Positions 1 through 7,092 of a stretch of DNA of 14,289 nt are shown here, one piece after another (position 1 is the stretch's first letter; each line of letters starts with the position of its first letter). Made by a program: the position numbers and the translations under genes. The stretch covers positions 13,779-28,067 of the forward strand of contig MGNS01000092.1 in NCBI GenBank assembly GCA_001795165.1. The letters run 5' to 3'. The notes below the pieces were generated by a model that saw only the letters and a list, made by a program, of their open reading frames with translations, was not told where the DNA came from and searched no databases. The DNA comes from Chloroflexi bacterium RBG_16_57_11 (GTDB lineage Bacteria > Chloroflexota > Anaerolineae > Anaerolineales > UBA4823).

Positions 1-2730
1 ACAGGGCTAACAGGCGATCGCCAGCCGCTTGCACCCTGGGGTAGGTCACTATGGCTGGCCCGGCAGGCGCTTGGCGCGGGCAACCTGGACCTGGCAGGTG
101 AGATGATCGGTGAGACATTGCGCGATGCGGAGAATGTACCACTGGTTGGTGTTTTACATTTACGCTATCTGGCTGCCAGCGGATTGGTGGAGTTACCGAC
201 CCGCCGTGAGCTGGCTTTGAGCTATCATCAGCGTTGGCCAGATTGCATCGCTTGTATGCTCTGGTTAGCCCAATGGTCGCTCGAGATTGGTGAAGCGGAT
301 TACGCCGTGGCGCTATTACATCAAGTAGTCTCGAGAGATATCGGTGGGCAGGTTGTGCAGCGCGAGTGGGGCGAGGAGCATCCCTACAAGGTTTTATGGC
401 CGGAGAAGCTGGAATTGCCGTTTTCTCTCTTGCTCCCTGCCGAAGTTTCTGCCTATCTGGGTTGGAACCGCCTTCGACCAGGTGAAAAACCACGCGCACT
501 GGATTCCGCCGCCCAGGTACCCGAGATCGATCCACAGCCTGAAGAAATAGCTGGATCAGGCATCGAGGAACAGGTCAATGCCCAGCCAATTCAGGAAGAT
601 GCCTCGGCGTTTATGCAGATTCCAGGTCTGGAATGGGCGCTACTCGAGTCGGATCCTGACAGTTTTTCGTCGACCGTTACCACTGGCGAGCAAGCAAATG
701 CTTCGAGCGAGCCGGCCGCCGATTCACAGGATTCAGCAAACGACGCCAGGGTTGGGCGAATCGCGGGCGCGGCTTTAGCCGCTTCGATGTGCACAACAGT
801 TGCATCTCCATCGAACGGCCGAAACAAGAATGGCTCAAAGCCCCCGCCTCCGCTTGACACCGAATTAACCAGCGTTGTTCAGGAATATGACCGGCTAGCC
901 CGCCGAATGAAGCAGCCTGCGATAAGCCAGCAGGATGGTCGTTTTCCAGTCTATGTCATATTCTCGGTACGCAGCCGCCTGGAGGCTGTTTATGGTGTGC
1001 GCATAGCTGATTTGCTTGTGAGCGAAATGCAGGCGCTTGCCGAGACCATCTCCGGACGAAAAGGTTGGAGCGCGCGCCTGTTTATGCCCGATGACCCGGC
1101 GCTCCTGGCCCCCTTGGGTCTATCGCCGTTGCAGACCATCGATCCTTGGGAGCTGAAACTGGCGCTGGTCGATCTGGACGCAGCGCTTTATAAGCGTGGC
1201 GAGCGCATCGGCGCAGTTCTCATTGTAGGTGGGCCGGAAATTGTCCCGTTTCACCACCTCCCCAATCCTGTAGACGATCAGGATGAGGATGTCCCAACCG
1301 ATGCTCCGTACACCACTCGCGACGAGAACTACTTTATCCCCGAATGGCCACTTGGACGCCTGCCAGGTGGTGCCGGAGACGACCCTCGGATCATCCTGGA
1401 TGCTCTGTGCCGATTCCGCCTCCGGCACGAAGCGCTTCAGAGACGGCTTTCCTGGTTCAAGAGATTGGCTTTATGGCTGGGCTTGAGAATTTCGCTTCGA
1501 TCGACCCCAACGAACAAAGCCGTGACGGGGGATTGTGAGCAGGCTCAGCGAGCGGCGATCGCGCACCATTTGGGTGGGCGAATAAAAGCTATCGGTTACA
1601 CCGCAGCCATCTGGAAAAATGCCGCTTTAATGGTTTTCCGCCCAATCGGCAAACCGGCTTCGCTGAGCGTCTCGCCTCCGTTTGGATTTGATGGCGCGGT
1701 GGTGGGAGCCGGTGGGGTGCAGGAAGCAAATGCGAGTGGAAAAATCCCATCTTTGCGTGGCCAGTTGGCATATTTCAACTTACACGGGTTGGTGGATGCA
1801 GCGGAATGGTACGGGCAACGCGATCCATTTTCAGGAGGCGCGGATCCGGATTATCCGGTTGCGTTGCGGCCAAAAGATATCCTCCTGAGCGGGAAAGATA
1901 CTCGCCATCTGATCCCGGAAGTCGTTTTTAGCGAGGCCTGTTACGGTTTGCATATCCAGGGACGGGAGCCAGAGGCAGCCATCTCACTGAGCTTCTTACA
2001 GGCCGGATCGCTGGCTGTGATCGGCTCGACTTGCATGGCTTATGGCTCGATCGGTGCTCCTCTCGTAGCAGCTGATCTGCTCGGGGAAACGTTCTGGCGA
2101 AACTTGAACGAAGGCTTCTCCGCAGGGGAGGCACTGTGTCAGGCTAAGATCCACCTGGCGTCTGTGATGATCCAAAACCAGGGCTACTTGGATGGTGAAG
2201 ATCAGAAGACGCTCATCTCCTTCAATTTGTTTGGAGATCCCCTGGCTCAACCGGTTGCCCCCAATCGGGTACCGAAGAGCGTCCGCTTTCAATCCAGCCC
2301 TTTAACTGAAGTACATACGGTATGTGAGCGCACAACAGCTTCTGAAATGGCGACTCCATTGCCTGCCGAGGTGATCGCTTCAGTCCGGCGGGTCGTAGCC
2401 CATCATCTGCCTGGAATGGTTGACGCACGATTGACATTCGTTCATCCACGCTCAGTTTGCAGCGGAGAAGGGCATGATTGCCCCACCTGTCATTTCGAGC
2501 ACCCCGATTGTTCGGCGGAATCACAAGCCACTGAAGTTGTAAAAGACAAAGCCGGTAAGCGCGGAAAGCGTCGTGGCTTGTGGCATAAATCAAAAAATTG
2601 GTCCGAAGATCGTCGAAGCCTGGTAATCCTCAGCAAGCAGGTAGCTTTGCCTGAGGGTGTCCATCCACGCGTAGCCCGCCTGACGCTGGATGAGCGGGGT
2701 AAGCTGTTAAAACTGGTGGTGTCGCGTTAG
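1..2730 (+). CDS. TPR-like / caspase-fold (C25/CHAT-like, clan CD) protein, 5'-truncated
   Basis: The frame is open back to base 1, and the 34 codons before the first ATG (103) read as an amphipathic TPR-like helix pair, so the true start lies outside the window. Residues are numbered from ATG 103. Residues 1-130 look like TPR-type helices and about 135-260 are a Ser/Ala/Glu/Pro-rich, probably disordered linker. From about 280 a caspase-like fold follows: a beta strand into IVGGPEIVPF (374-383), then a DAPY..DENYF segment and GRLP (418-421), as in gingipain-type C25 proteins. A candidate catalytic dyad is His561 in NLHG and Cys613 in SEACYG. The C-terminus has four cysteines (786, 793, 796, 803) and a basic stretch. 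No signal peptide can be judged because the N-terminus is missing. Family knowledge suggests a cysteine peptidase or a CHAT-like regulatory protease. The substrate is unknown, and activity is inferred from the dyad only. Confidence 0.75.
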   Translation, partial: TGLTGDRQPLAPWGRSLWLARQALGAGNLDLAGEMIGETLRDAENVPLVGVLHLRYLAASGLVELPTRRELALSYHQRWPDCIACMLWLAQWSLEIGEADYAVALLHQVVSRDIGGQVVQREWGEEHPYKVLWPEKLELPFSLLLPAEVSAYLGWNRLRPGEKPRALDSAAQVPEIDPQPEEIAGSGIEEQVNAQPIQEDASAFMQIPGLEWALLESDPDSFSSTVTTGEQANASSEPAADSQDSANDARVGRIAGAALAASMCTTVASPSNGRNKNGSKPPPPLDTELTSVVQEYDRLARRMKQPAISQQDGRFPVYVIFSVRSRLEAVYGVRIADLLVSEMQALAETISGRKGWSARLFMPDDPALLAPLGLSPLQTIDPWELKLALVDLDAALYKRGERIGAVLIVGGPEIVPFHHLPNPVDDQDEDVPTDAPYTTRDENYFIPEWPLGRLPGGAGDDPRIILDALCRFRLRHEALQRRLSWFKRLALWLGLRISLRSTPTNKAVTGDCEQAQRAAIAHHLGGRIKAIGYTAAIWKNAALMVFRPIGKPASLSVSPPFGFDGAVVGAGGVQEANASGKIPSLRGQLAYFNLHGLVDAAEWYGQRDPFSGGADPDYPVALRPKDILLSGKDTRHLIPEVVFSEACYGLHIQGREPEAAISLSFLQAGSLAVIGSTCMAYGSIGAPLVAADLLGETFWRNLNEGFSAGEALCQAKIHLASVMIQNQGYLDGEDQKTLISFNLFGDPLAQPVAPNRVPKSVRFQSSPLTEVHTVCERTTASEMATPLPAEVIASVRRVVAHHLPGMVDARLTFVHPRSVCSGEGHDCPTCHFEHPDCSAESQATEVVKDKAGKRGKRRGLWHKSKNWSEDRRSLVILSKQVALPEGVHPRVARLTLDERGKLLKLVVSR

Positions 2731-2792
2731 AATTGGCGTAAATTTCTGAATGATTCTCTGATCTCTTTTTCACAAATCCCGCGTTGAATCAT

Positions 2793-2800
2793 GGTATCAT
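2793..2800 (+). promoter_or_regulatory. Candidate extended -10 promoter for the serine hydrolase gene
   Basis: TGGTATCAT matches the extended -10 form TGnTATAAT at all but one position. No good -35 is visible at 16-18 bp spacing, as expected if the extended element compensates. The predicted start near 2807 lies inside the left arm of the overlapping hairpin. Transcripts from here would therefore carry only part of that arm and leave the ribosome binding site free. This is inference from sequence. Confidence 0.45.
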
Positions 2801-2841
2801 CCTCGTTTGGTCAAAGCCTGACAACCAAACGAGGATTTTTT
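2799..2841 (+). terminator. Intrinsic terminator overlapping the next gene's RBS
   Basis: A perfect 13-bp inverted repeat (2799-2811 pairs with 2824-2836) with a 12-nt loop is followed directly by a run of six T residues (2836-2841). It lies about 70 bases after the stop of the caspase-fold gene and fits a Rho-independent terminator for it. The right arm contains GAGGA (2831-2835), which is also the best Shine-Dalgarno sequence for the GTG start at 2842. Read-through RNA would thus be both terminated and masked for translation. Confidence 0.8.
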
Positions 2842-4332
2842 GTGAGAAGACGCGGGCGTTTTTCCGCTTTACGCTTTATGTCATTAGGGCTTCTACTGGC
2901 GGCTATCATTCTGGCAGCTTTCCAGCTGGTCCGTTTTAGCCGGGTACGGTCATACTTGCCGGCTGGATTGATTGTCGCCAACGTTCCGGTTGGTGGTCTG
3001 GAAAGGGGTCAGGCAGCTCAGCGCCTGGCTGAGGTCTATTCCATCCCGATTGAGCTGCGTTATAACGGCGCCCGAATACAGTTAAATCCATCGCTGATCG
3101 ATTTTCAGCTCGAAAGTGAGAGCATGTTAGCGTTGGCCGGTCTGGAGCGCACTCAGAAGCAATTTTGGGAAGATTTCTGGGATTACGTCTGGGGTCGCAC
3201 GACATTTCCGACCCAGATTCCTTTAGCGGCGAATTATTCTCAGGAACGACTGCGGGCTTATCTGTCGGACATCTCCCTAAGATACGATCAACCGTCTGCA
3301 CCTGCTTTACCGTTACCGGGGCAGGCCAGTTTCCAACCCGGCAGGCCGGGATTGGAGCTGGATATCGACGGATCGATACCATTGATCGAAGCAGCGCTTT
3401 TTTCACTGGATAATCGCGTCGTGGATCTGCCTTTAAGGCGCGTGGAGCCGACTCGCCCGGTATTCGACAATCTGGAAGTCTTACTCAAGCAGACGCTACA
3501 GGTGTCCGGCTTCGATGGTCTGGCTGGAATTTATTTACTCGATCTTCAAACTGCCCAGGAACATCATTTCGCGTATCGCAATAGTGAAGATCTTCCAGTA
3601 CAACCGGACATCGCCTTTACAGCATCGAGCATCATCAAGATCCCGATTATGGTATCGACATTCCGCCGGTTGAATGACACCTCTGACGTTGAGACAATGA
3701 AGCTATTGGAGGATATGATCGATAAATCGGGCAATGAGGCGGCAGATTGGCTGATGGATCGTGTGATCGACCCGCAACGCGGTCCTCTTCTCGTCACCGA
3801 GGACATGAAAACGATGGGGTTGGAAAATACGTTCCTGGCCGGCTATTTTTCCTTTGGTTCGCCATTGCTGGCTTTGATCGAGACGCCGGCGAATACACGC
3901 ACAGACGTTTTCACCGATCCCGACCCGTACAGCCAGACCACTCCCTCAGATATTGGTATGTTGCTGGATGATATCTACCAATGCGCCCAGACCGGGGGTG
4001 GATCGCTTCCGGCGGTTTTTCCGGGTGAGATCACCCAGGAAGAATGTCAGATGATGAACGATTATCTAATCAAGAACCGGCTGCCGGTTCTTATTACAGC
4101 TGGTTTACCAGAAGCCACACCCATTGCTCATAAGCACGGTTGGGTGACGTTGAACGGTGTCATAAATACGATCGGCGACGCCGGAATCGTGTATTCTCCT
4201 GGCGGGAACTACATCCTGGTGGCCTTCTTATACCACCCGGATCAGTTAATCTGGGAGCCCGCTTCCGCCTTAATCGCCCAAATGTCCCAGGCGGTGTATA
4301 ACTTCTATAATATTCCCCAGCAATCGCAATAG
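2842..4332 (+). CDS. Membrane-anchored class A beta-lactamase/PBP-fold serine hydrolase with YoaR-like N-domain
   Basis: I place the start at GTG 2842, which has GAGGA six bases upstream. An in-frame ATG at 2791 lies upstream of the terminator hairpin and is unlikely. ATG 2878 is an alternative. Residues here count from the GTG (496 aa). A basic N-terminus and one hydrophobic helix (about 13-32) form an anchor or uncleaved signal. About 38-215 resembles the YoaR/VanW-associated PG_binding_4 domain (G-x-x-VANVPVGGL start). The C-terminal half has the beta-lactamase2 motifs: Ser263-Ile-Ile-Lys266 (SxxK), Ser296-Gly-Asn298 (SxN) and Lys431-His-Gly433 (KTG-like). A possible ExxxN omega-loop motif sits near 347-351. 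It likely acts outside the membrane on peptidoglycan or beta-lactams. Whether it is a resistance enzyme or a cell-wall DD-peptidase-like protein cannot be told. It converges on the minus-strand gene with 44 bases between them. Confidence 0.85.
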   Translation: MRRRGRFSALRFMSLGLLLAAIILAAFQLVRFSRVRSYLPAGLIVANVPVGGLERGQAAQRLAEVYSIPIELRYNGARIQLNPSLIDFQLESESMLALAGLERTQKQFWEDFWDYVWGRTTFPTQIPLAANYSQERLRAYLSDISLRYDQPSAPALPLPGQASFQPGRPGLELDIDGSIPLIEAALFSLDNRVVDLPLRRVEPTRPVFDNLEVLLKQTLQVSGFDGLAGIYLLDLQTAQEHHFAYRNSEDLPVQPDIAFTASSIIKIPIMVSTFRRLNDTSDVETMKLLEDMIDKSGNEAADWLMDRVIDPQRGPLLVTEDMKTMGLENTFLAGYFSFGSPLLALIETPANTRTDVFTDPDPYSQTTPSDIGMLLDDIYQCAQTGGGSLPAVFPGEITQEECQMMNDYLIKNRLPVLITAGLPEATPIAHKHGWVTLNGVINTIGDAGIVYSPGGNYILVAFLYHPDQLIWEPASALIAQMSQAVYNFYNIPQQSQ

Positions 4333-4376
4333 CGCGGAGCCCAGCCAGAACCAGTTCCTCTGATTTTGACGACGAG

Positions 4377-6167
4377 TCAGCAATATTTCTTGAGCCAATT
4401 CACTGCTCCCGGAGAAGACCACCAGATTGTGTAATGATTCAAAACGTAGTGGATGGCTTCGCTTTCATCTCCGAACCCGATTGCTTGGGGTTCTTCGTCC
4501 GGCAGTGGTGTTGCACCTGTCAGGTATGCCGGCACATACGGGTTGGTTCCAATAGCCTTCTTCAGCGCCTTCCGTGAGCGCGGCAGGTCGCCTTTCTGGC
4601 GGAAGGCCAGCAAGGCGATCGAATAATCCCAGGTGGCCGATCCCTCCTCCTCATACTCATCAATCAAATCTTGTGCATCTCCATCGCGCTTCATCTGCAT
4701 CAGCAGGCGTAATGCGTGATACCGCGCTCCTTGATGATCTTCTTCGTTCAGCCTTAGCAAGGTAGTGTATTCTGCCAGAGCTTCCTCCGTTCTGCCTAAG
4801 GCCTCTAGATTCTCGGCCAAGCCCGCGCGGGCTCTCAGGTATGCTCGCGCCTCGCGCCAGTACCAGAGATTTCCATGAGTCGTTTCGATAAATTCCTGCC
4901 CGATTGTGCGCTCCCCGGCCTGGACGGCTTTTTCCAGCCAATCCTGTGCACCCTCGAGTGTTTTGGTTTCATTTGCCAATACCAGGTAGGCTTCAACACA
5001 GTCTGGTGATATTTCCAGCGCATCGCGAGCTAAACGCAGCCGCTCTTCGACTTCATCTTCCTCCCAGGCCTGTTCTGCCAGACGGTTTGCTTCTATCAGA
5101 ACAGCGGGTAGATGGATCGATCCTCGATCTTCATCGAGCCAAGACTCATCCTCGTCATCGACTGGTAAATCCCCTGCGGGATAATGGATCGTTAAACGCA
5201 GCGGGCCATCGTAGTGCCGGCTCTCGATAATCGCCTCGACCGGATTAAAATCACCCTGCCCGTCCTCGACCAGATGACGGTCGATGAATTCAGGCAGACC
5301 ACGCATCAACGCTTCATAATAGAGTAAATCCTGTCGAGTTGGCCTTTCAGCCTCCCCATCCTTGCTAAAAGTTACCGGTAAGGGATATAACTTGCGCCCG
5401 GTGGTTTTCCAGCCATATTTTCGAATACCGGCTTGATCTTCTATTGGAAGATTGCCTTGAGTCTCGAATGTGAGCCCATTTACGCCAGCTTCCGGCAGCG
5501 AATCCATCGGCGAATCTGTATGCTCGAAGAGGCGTAAAACATCCTCCCACGAGGTATAGAAGGTGAGGCCATATTCTACCCCGCCATGACCCATCACCTG
5601 AACAAAGATCCGTTCTCCCGGCGGATCAAGAAACACCGAGAGTGTCTGGTAGTCGATCATGCGTTTCCAAGGAGCGGAGCGGTAGAAATACGCCGCGCTA
5701 TCGAATAAGCTGGCGATCATCTTCGGGTTCGTGCCAGGCACAGAGAGCAAGCCGGGCAATTCTTGCGGGCTGTTGCTCAGGGACTGGATTAGCCCGGTGA
5801 TGAGTGCGTCGACCATGGCTGGTGGCTCACCCAGATGCGCCCCTACCTGGATTTCACGAAGGGCTGGTGTAAGGGTTTTTAGAAGATCGGCCTGCTCGAA
5901 GATAATTTCTTTTGGACGTTGGGCTGATTGATCCTTCAACTCTGGCTGGCTCATCGATTTCCACAATTGCTGCCACACGAATTCTGGATCAGGCAAAGTC
6001 TCATAGATATCCAGGCGAATGGCCTCATCCTGGGTAAGGTCCAGGATCATCAGCAGGGCGATCCTGGTGGATTCCTCACTTTTCTCCAGGGGCAGTTCTC
6101 GCAGGCAGAGGAACCAGGTATGATTCGTTTGGGGTATTTTGGAACGGGACGCAGTTTTGTTTTTCAT
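4377..6167 (-). CDS. Cytoplasmic DUF7309/DUF6930-like protein with TPR and ST7-like C-terminus
   Basis: A 596-residue soluble, acidic protein with no signal peptide or membrane helix. The middle (about 155-325) contains APWKRM, VQVMGHGGVEYGLTFY and a following segment that resemble the DUF7309/DUF6930 type of bacterial protein. This assignment is from memory of the pattern and is tentative. Residues about 360-545 form TPR-like helices (AEQAWEEDEVEERLRLARDA, then AENLEALGRTEEALAEYTTL). The end (about 538-591: NPYVPAYL, LP, then GDESEAIHYVLNH and PGAVNWL) resembles the C-terminus of the ST7 family. The function is unknown; TPRs suggest a binding scaffold. It is divergent from the ECF sigma gene, sharing a 210-base promoter region. 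No Shine-Dalgarno sequence is visible before the ATG (AACGTTAATA precedes it). Confidence 0.85.
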   Translation of the reverse strand: MKNKTASRSKIPQTNHTWFLCLRELPLEKSEESTRIALLMILDLTQDEAIRLDIYETLPDPEFVWQQLWKSMSQPELKDQSAQRPKEIIFEQADLLKTLTPALREIQVGAHLGEPPAMVDALITGLIQSLSNSPQELPGLLSVPGTNPKMIASLFDSAAYFYRSAPWKRMIDYQTLSVFLDPPGERIFVQVMGHGGVEYGLTFYTSWEDVLRLFEHTDSPMDSLPEAGVNGLTFETQGNLPIEDQAGIRKYGWKTTGRKLYPLPVTFSKDGEAERPTRQDLLYYEALMRGLPEFIDRHLVEDGQGDFNPVEAIIESRHYDGPLRLTIHYPAGDLPVDDEDESWLDEDRGSIHLPAVLIEANRLAEQAWEEDEVEERLRLARDALEISPDCVEAYLVLANETKTLEGAQDWLEKAVQAGERTIGQEFIETTHGNLWYWREARAYLRARAGLAENLEALGRTEEALAEYTTLLRLNEEDHQGARYHALRLLMQMKRDGDAQDLIDEYEEEGSATWDYSIALLAFRQKGDLPRSRKALKKAIGTNPYVPAYLTGATPLPDEEPQAIGFGDESEAIHYVLNHYTIWWSSPGAVNWLKKYC

Positions 6168-6220
6168 TATTAACGTTTCAGCATTAATCGTTGATTTGTC
6201 GATTTGAGGCGGGTTAACAT

Positions 6221-6228
6221 GATAGAAT
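6221..6228 (+). promoter_or_regulatory. Candidate extended -10 (TGATAGAAT) toward the ECF sigma gene
   Basis: TG-A-TAGAAT (the T of TG is at 6220) matches the extended -10 form with one mismatch. It points toward the sigma gene 150 bases downstream. A second exact TATAAT at 6298-6303 is an alternative or additional -10. Its best upstream hexamer (CTGACA, 6280-6285) sits too close at 12 bp. Neither is certain. Confidence 0.35.
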
Positions 6229-6232
6229 TATA
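6227..6232 (-). promoter_or_regulatory. Candidate -10 (TATAAT) for the minus-strand DUF/TPR gene
   Basis: On the minus strand these bases read TATAAT exactly, about 60 bases before the ATG at 6167. No convincing -35 was found. The element shares two bases with a plus-strand -10-like TAGAAT, so the two promoters would probably compete for polymerase. Inference from sequence. Confidence 0.45.
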
Positions 6233-6279
6233 CTCACAACGGTAAAATTTCTCACAAACATATCGAAATACCGAAATAC
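6233..6279. repeat. Short direct repeats in the divergent promoter region
   Basis: CTCACAA occurs at 6233-6239 and 6251-6257, 18 bp apart start to start. CGAAATAC occurs twice in tandem at 6264-6271 and 6272-6279. Both pairs lie between the two divergent genes and downstream of the shared -10 region. They could be regulator binding sites. The repeats are short and chance cannot be excluded. Confidence 0.4.
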
Positions 6280-6377
6280 CTGACAAAATGTGTGTTGTAT
6301 AATAGGTTTGGAGTATGACTTAAGTACTATCTTGGAAACTGATTCATAACGTTTTTATTAAATTTTCGTCTTATCTT

Positions 6378-6926
6378 ATGAGAGCAGGCAATCAGGCTGA
6401 GTCTCGCCTTTTCAATACAATAGTCTTTGACCGGCAAACGTTGGTTACGATCTATGAGCAGCACAACGCCGAGCTCTATCGCTACGCCTATCGCTTGTTG
6501 GGAGACAGTGCTTTAGCCGAAGATTGCGTCTCGGAGACGTTCAGTCGTTTCCTGAAAGCAGTACGCGATGGAATTGGTCCGGTTGAGAATGTGCGCGCAT
6601 ACCTGTACCGCGTGGCGCATAACTGGATCACAGATCACTATCGGCGCCAACCCATCCCTCCGCTCTCGCTGGAGGCGGACATGCATGGCGCTATGGAGGC
6701 GAACCCCTCCCAGCTGGTCGCAGGCCAGATGGAACAAGACCGTGTGCGTGCGGCTTTGTTACATTTACCGGCAGACCAGCGCCAGGTGATCGAGTTGAGG
6801 TTTATCGAGGATTGGTCGCACGAGGCGGTCGCGGCTGCATTAGGAAAGTCAGTCGAAGCTACGCGTGCGTTGCAACATCGTGCAATTATTGCTTTACGTC
6901 GGATTTTATCTGAAGACAAATCTTAA
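6378..6926 (+). CDS. ECF-type RNA polymerase sigma factor
   Basis: A 182-residue sigma-70 family protein with only regions 2 and 4, the usual size for ECF sigmas. Region 2 spans about 22-92 (IYEQHNAELYRYAYRLLGDSALAEDCVSETF, with AYLYRVAHNWITDHYRR as region 2.4). A short linker follows, and region 4 is at about 122-177 (LHLPADQRQVIELRFIEDWSHEAVAAALGKS, then the recognition helix VEATRALQHRAIIALRR). It would direct core polymerase to a specific promoter set, probably including stress or envelope genes. It is followed after 166 bases by the DUF5667 membrane protein, which is the likely anti-sigma partner. The ATG has no clear Shine-Dalgarno sequence, and the first 20 residues precede the conserved domain, so a later start is possible. 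The group within the ECF family was not determined. Confidence 0.93.
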   Translation: MRAGNQAESRLFNTIVFDRQTLVTIYEQHNAELYRYAYRLLGDSALAEDCVSETFSRFLKAVRDGIGPVENVRAYLYRVAHNWITDHYRRQPIPPLSLEADMHGAMEANPSQLVAGQMEQDRVRAALLHLPADQRQVIELRFIEDWSHEAVAAALGKSVEATRALQHRAIIALRRILSEDKS

Positions 6927-7034
6927 TAAATAAAATTGTGTAATTATATGTGGGCTTTAGGCGTGTTCGAACTGATGATGGTTAAAAGAAGAAATATAAC
7001 CCCTGATGATTGGTGCACTAGAGGGGGCCCATAA

Positions 7035-7072
7035 CCGGTAACCCTGAAAGAAAAAAAGATTTCAGAAGCCGG
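7035..7072 (+). promoter_or_regulatory. Possible RNA hairpin in the leader of the DUF5667 gene
   Basis: CTGAAA (7044-7049) pairs with TTTCAG (7060-7065) around an A-rich loop. Flanking CCGG blocks (7035-7038 and 7069-7072) can extend the stem through a small internal loop. It ends seven bases before the AGGAG ribosome binding site at 7079-7083. It could affect translation of the presumed anti-sigma relative to the sigma factor. No known riboswitch class was recognised. Confidence 0.3.
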
Positions 7073-7092
7073 AAGATCAGGAGAGAGAAAAA

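Noticed and set aside
591..860. Minus-strand and alternative-frame ORFs within the caspase-fold gene
   Set aside because: They overlap a long, domain-bearing frame and show no recognisable protein features.
2791..2841. ATG at 2791 as the start of the serine hydrolase
   Set aside because: It would translate through the terminator hairpin, lies within the candidate promoter and has no ribosome binding site. GTG 2842 has GAGGA at six bases.
6334..6370. ECF-type autoregulatory promoter (GGAAAC with CGTC or CGTT) before the sigma gene
   Set aside because: Spacers are 27 and 10 bases, far from the usual 16-17.
7005..7072. Fluoride-type riboswitch, prompted by CCCATAACCGG
   Set aside because: The conserved 3' half of that class (GGCUGAUG followed by CUCCUAC) is absent and the pairing does not fit.
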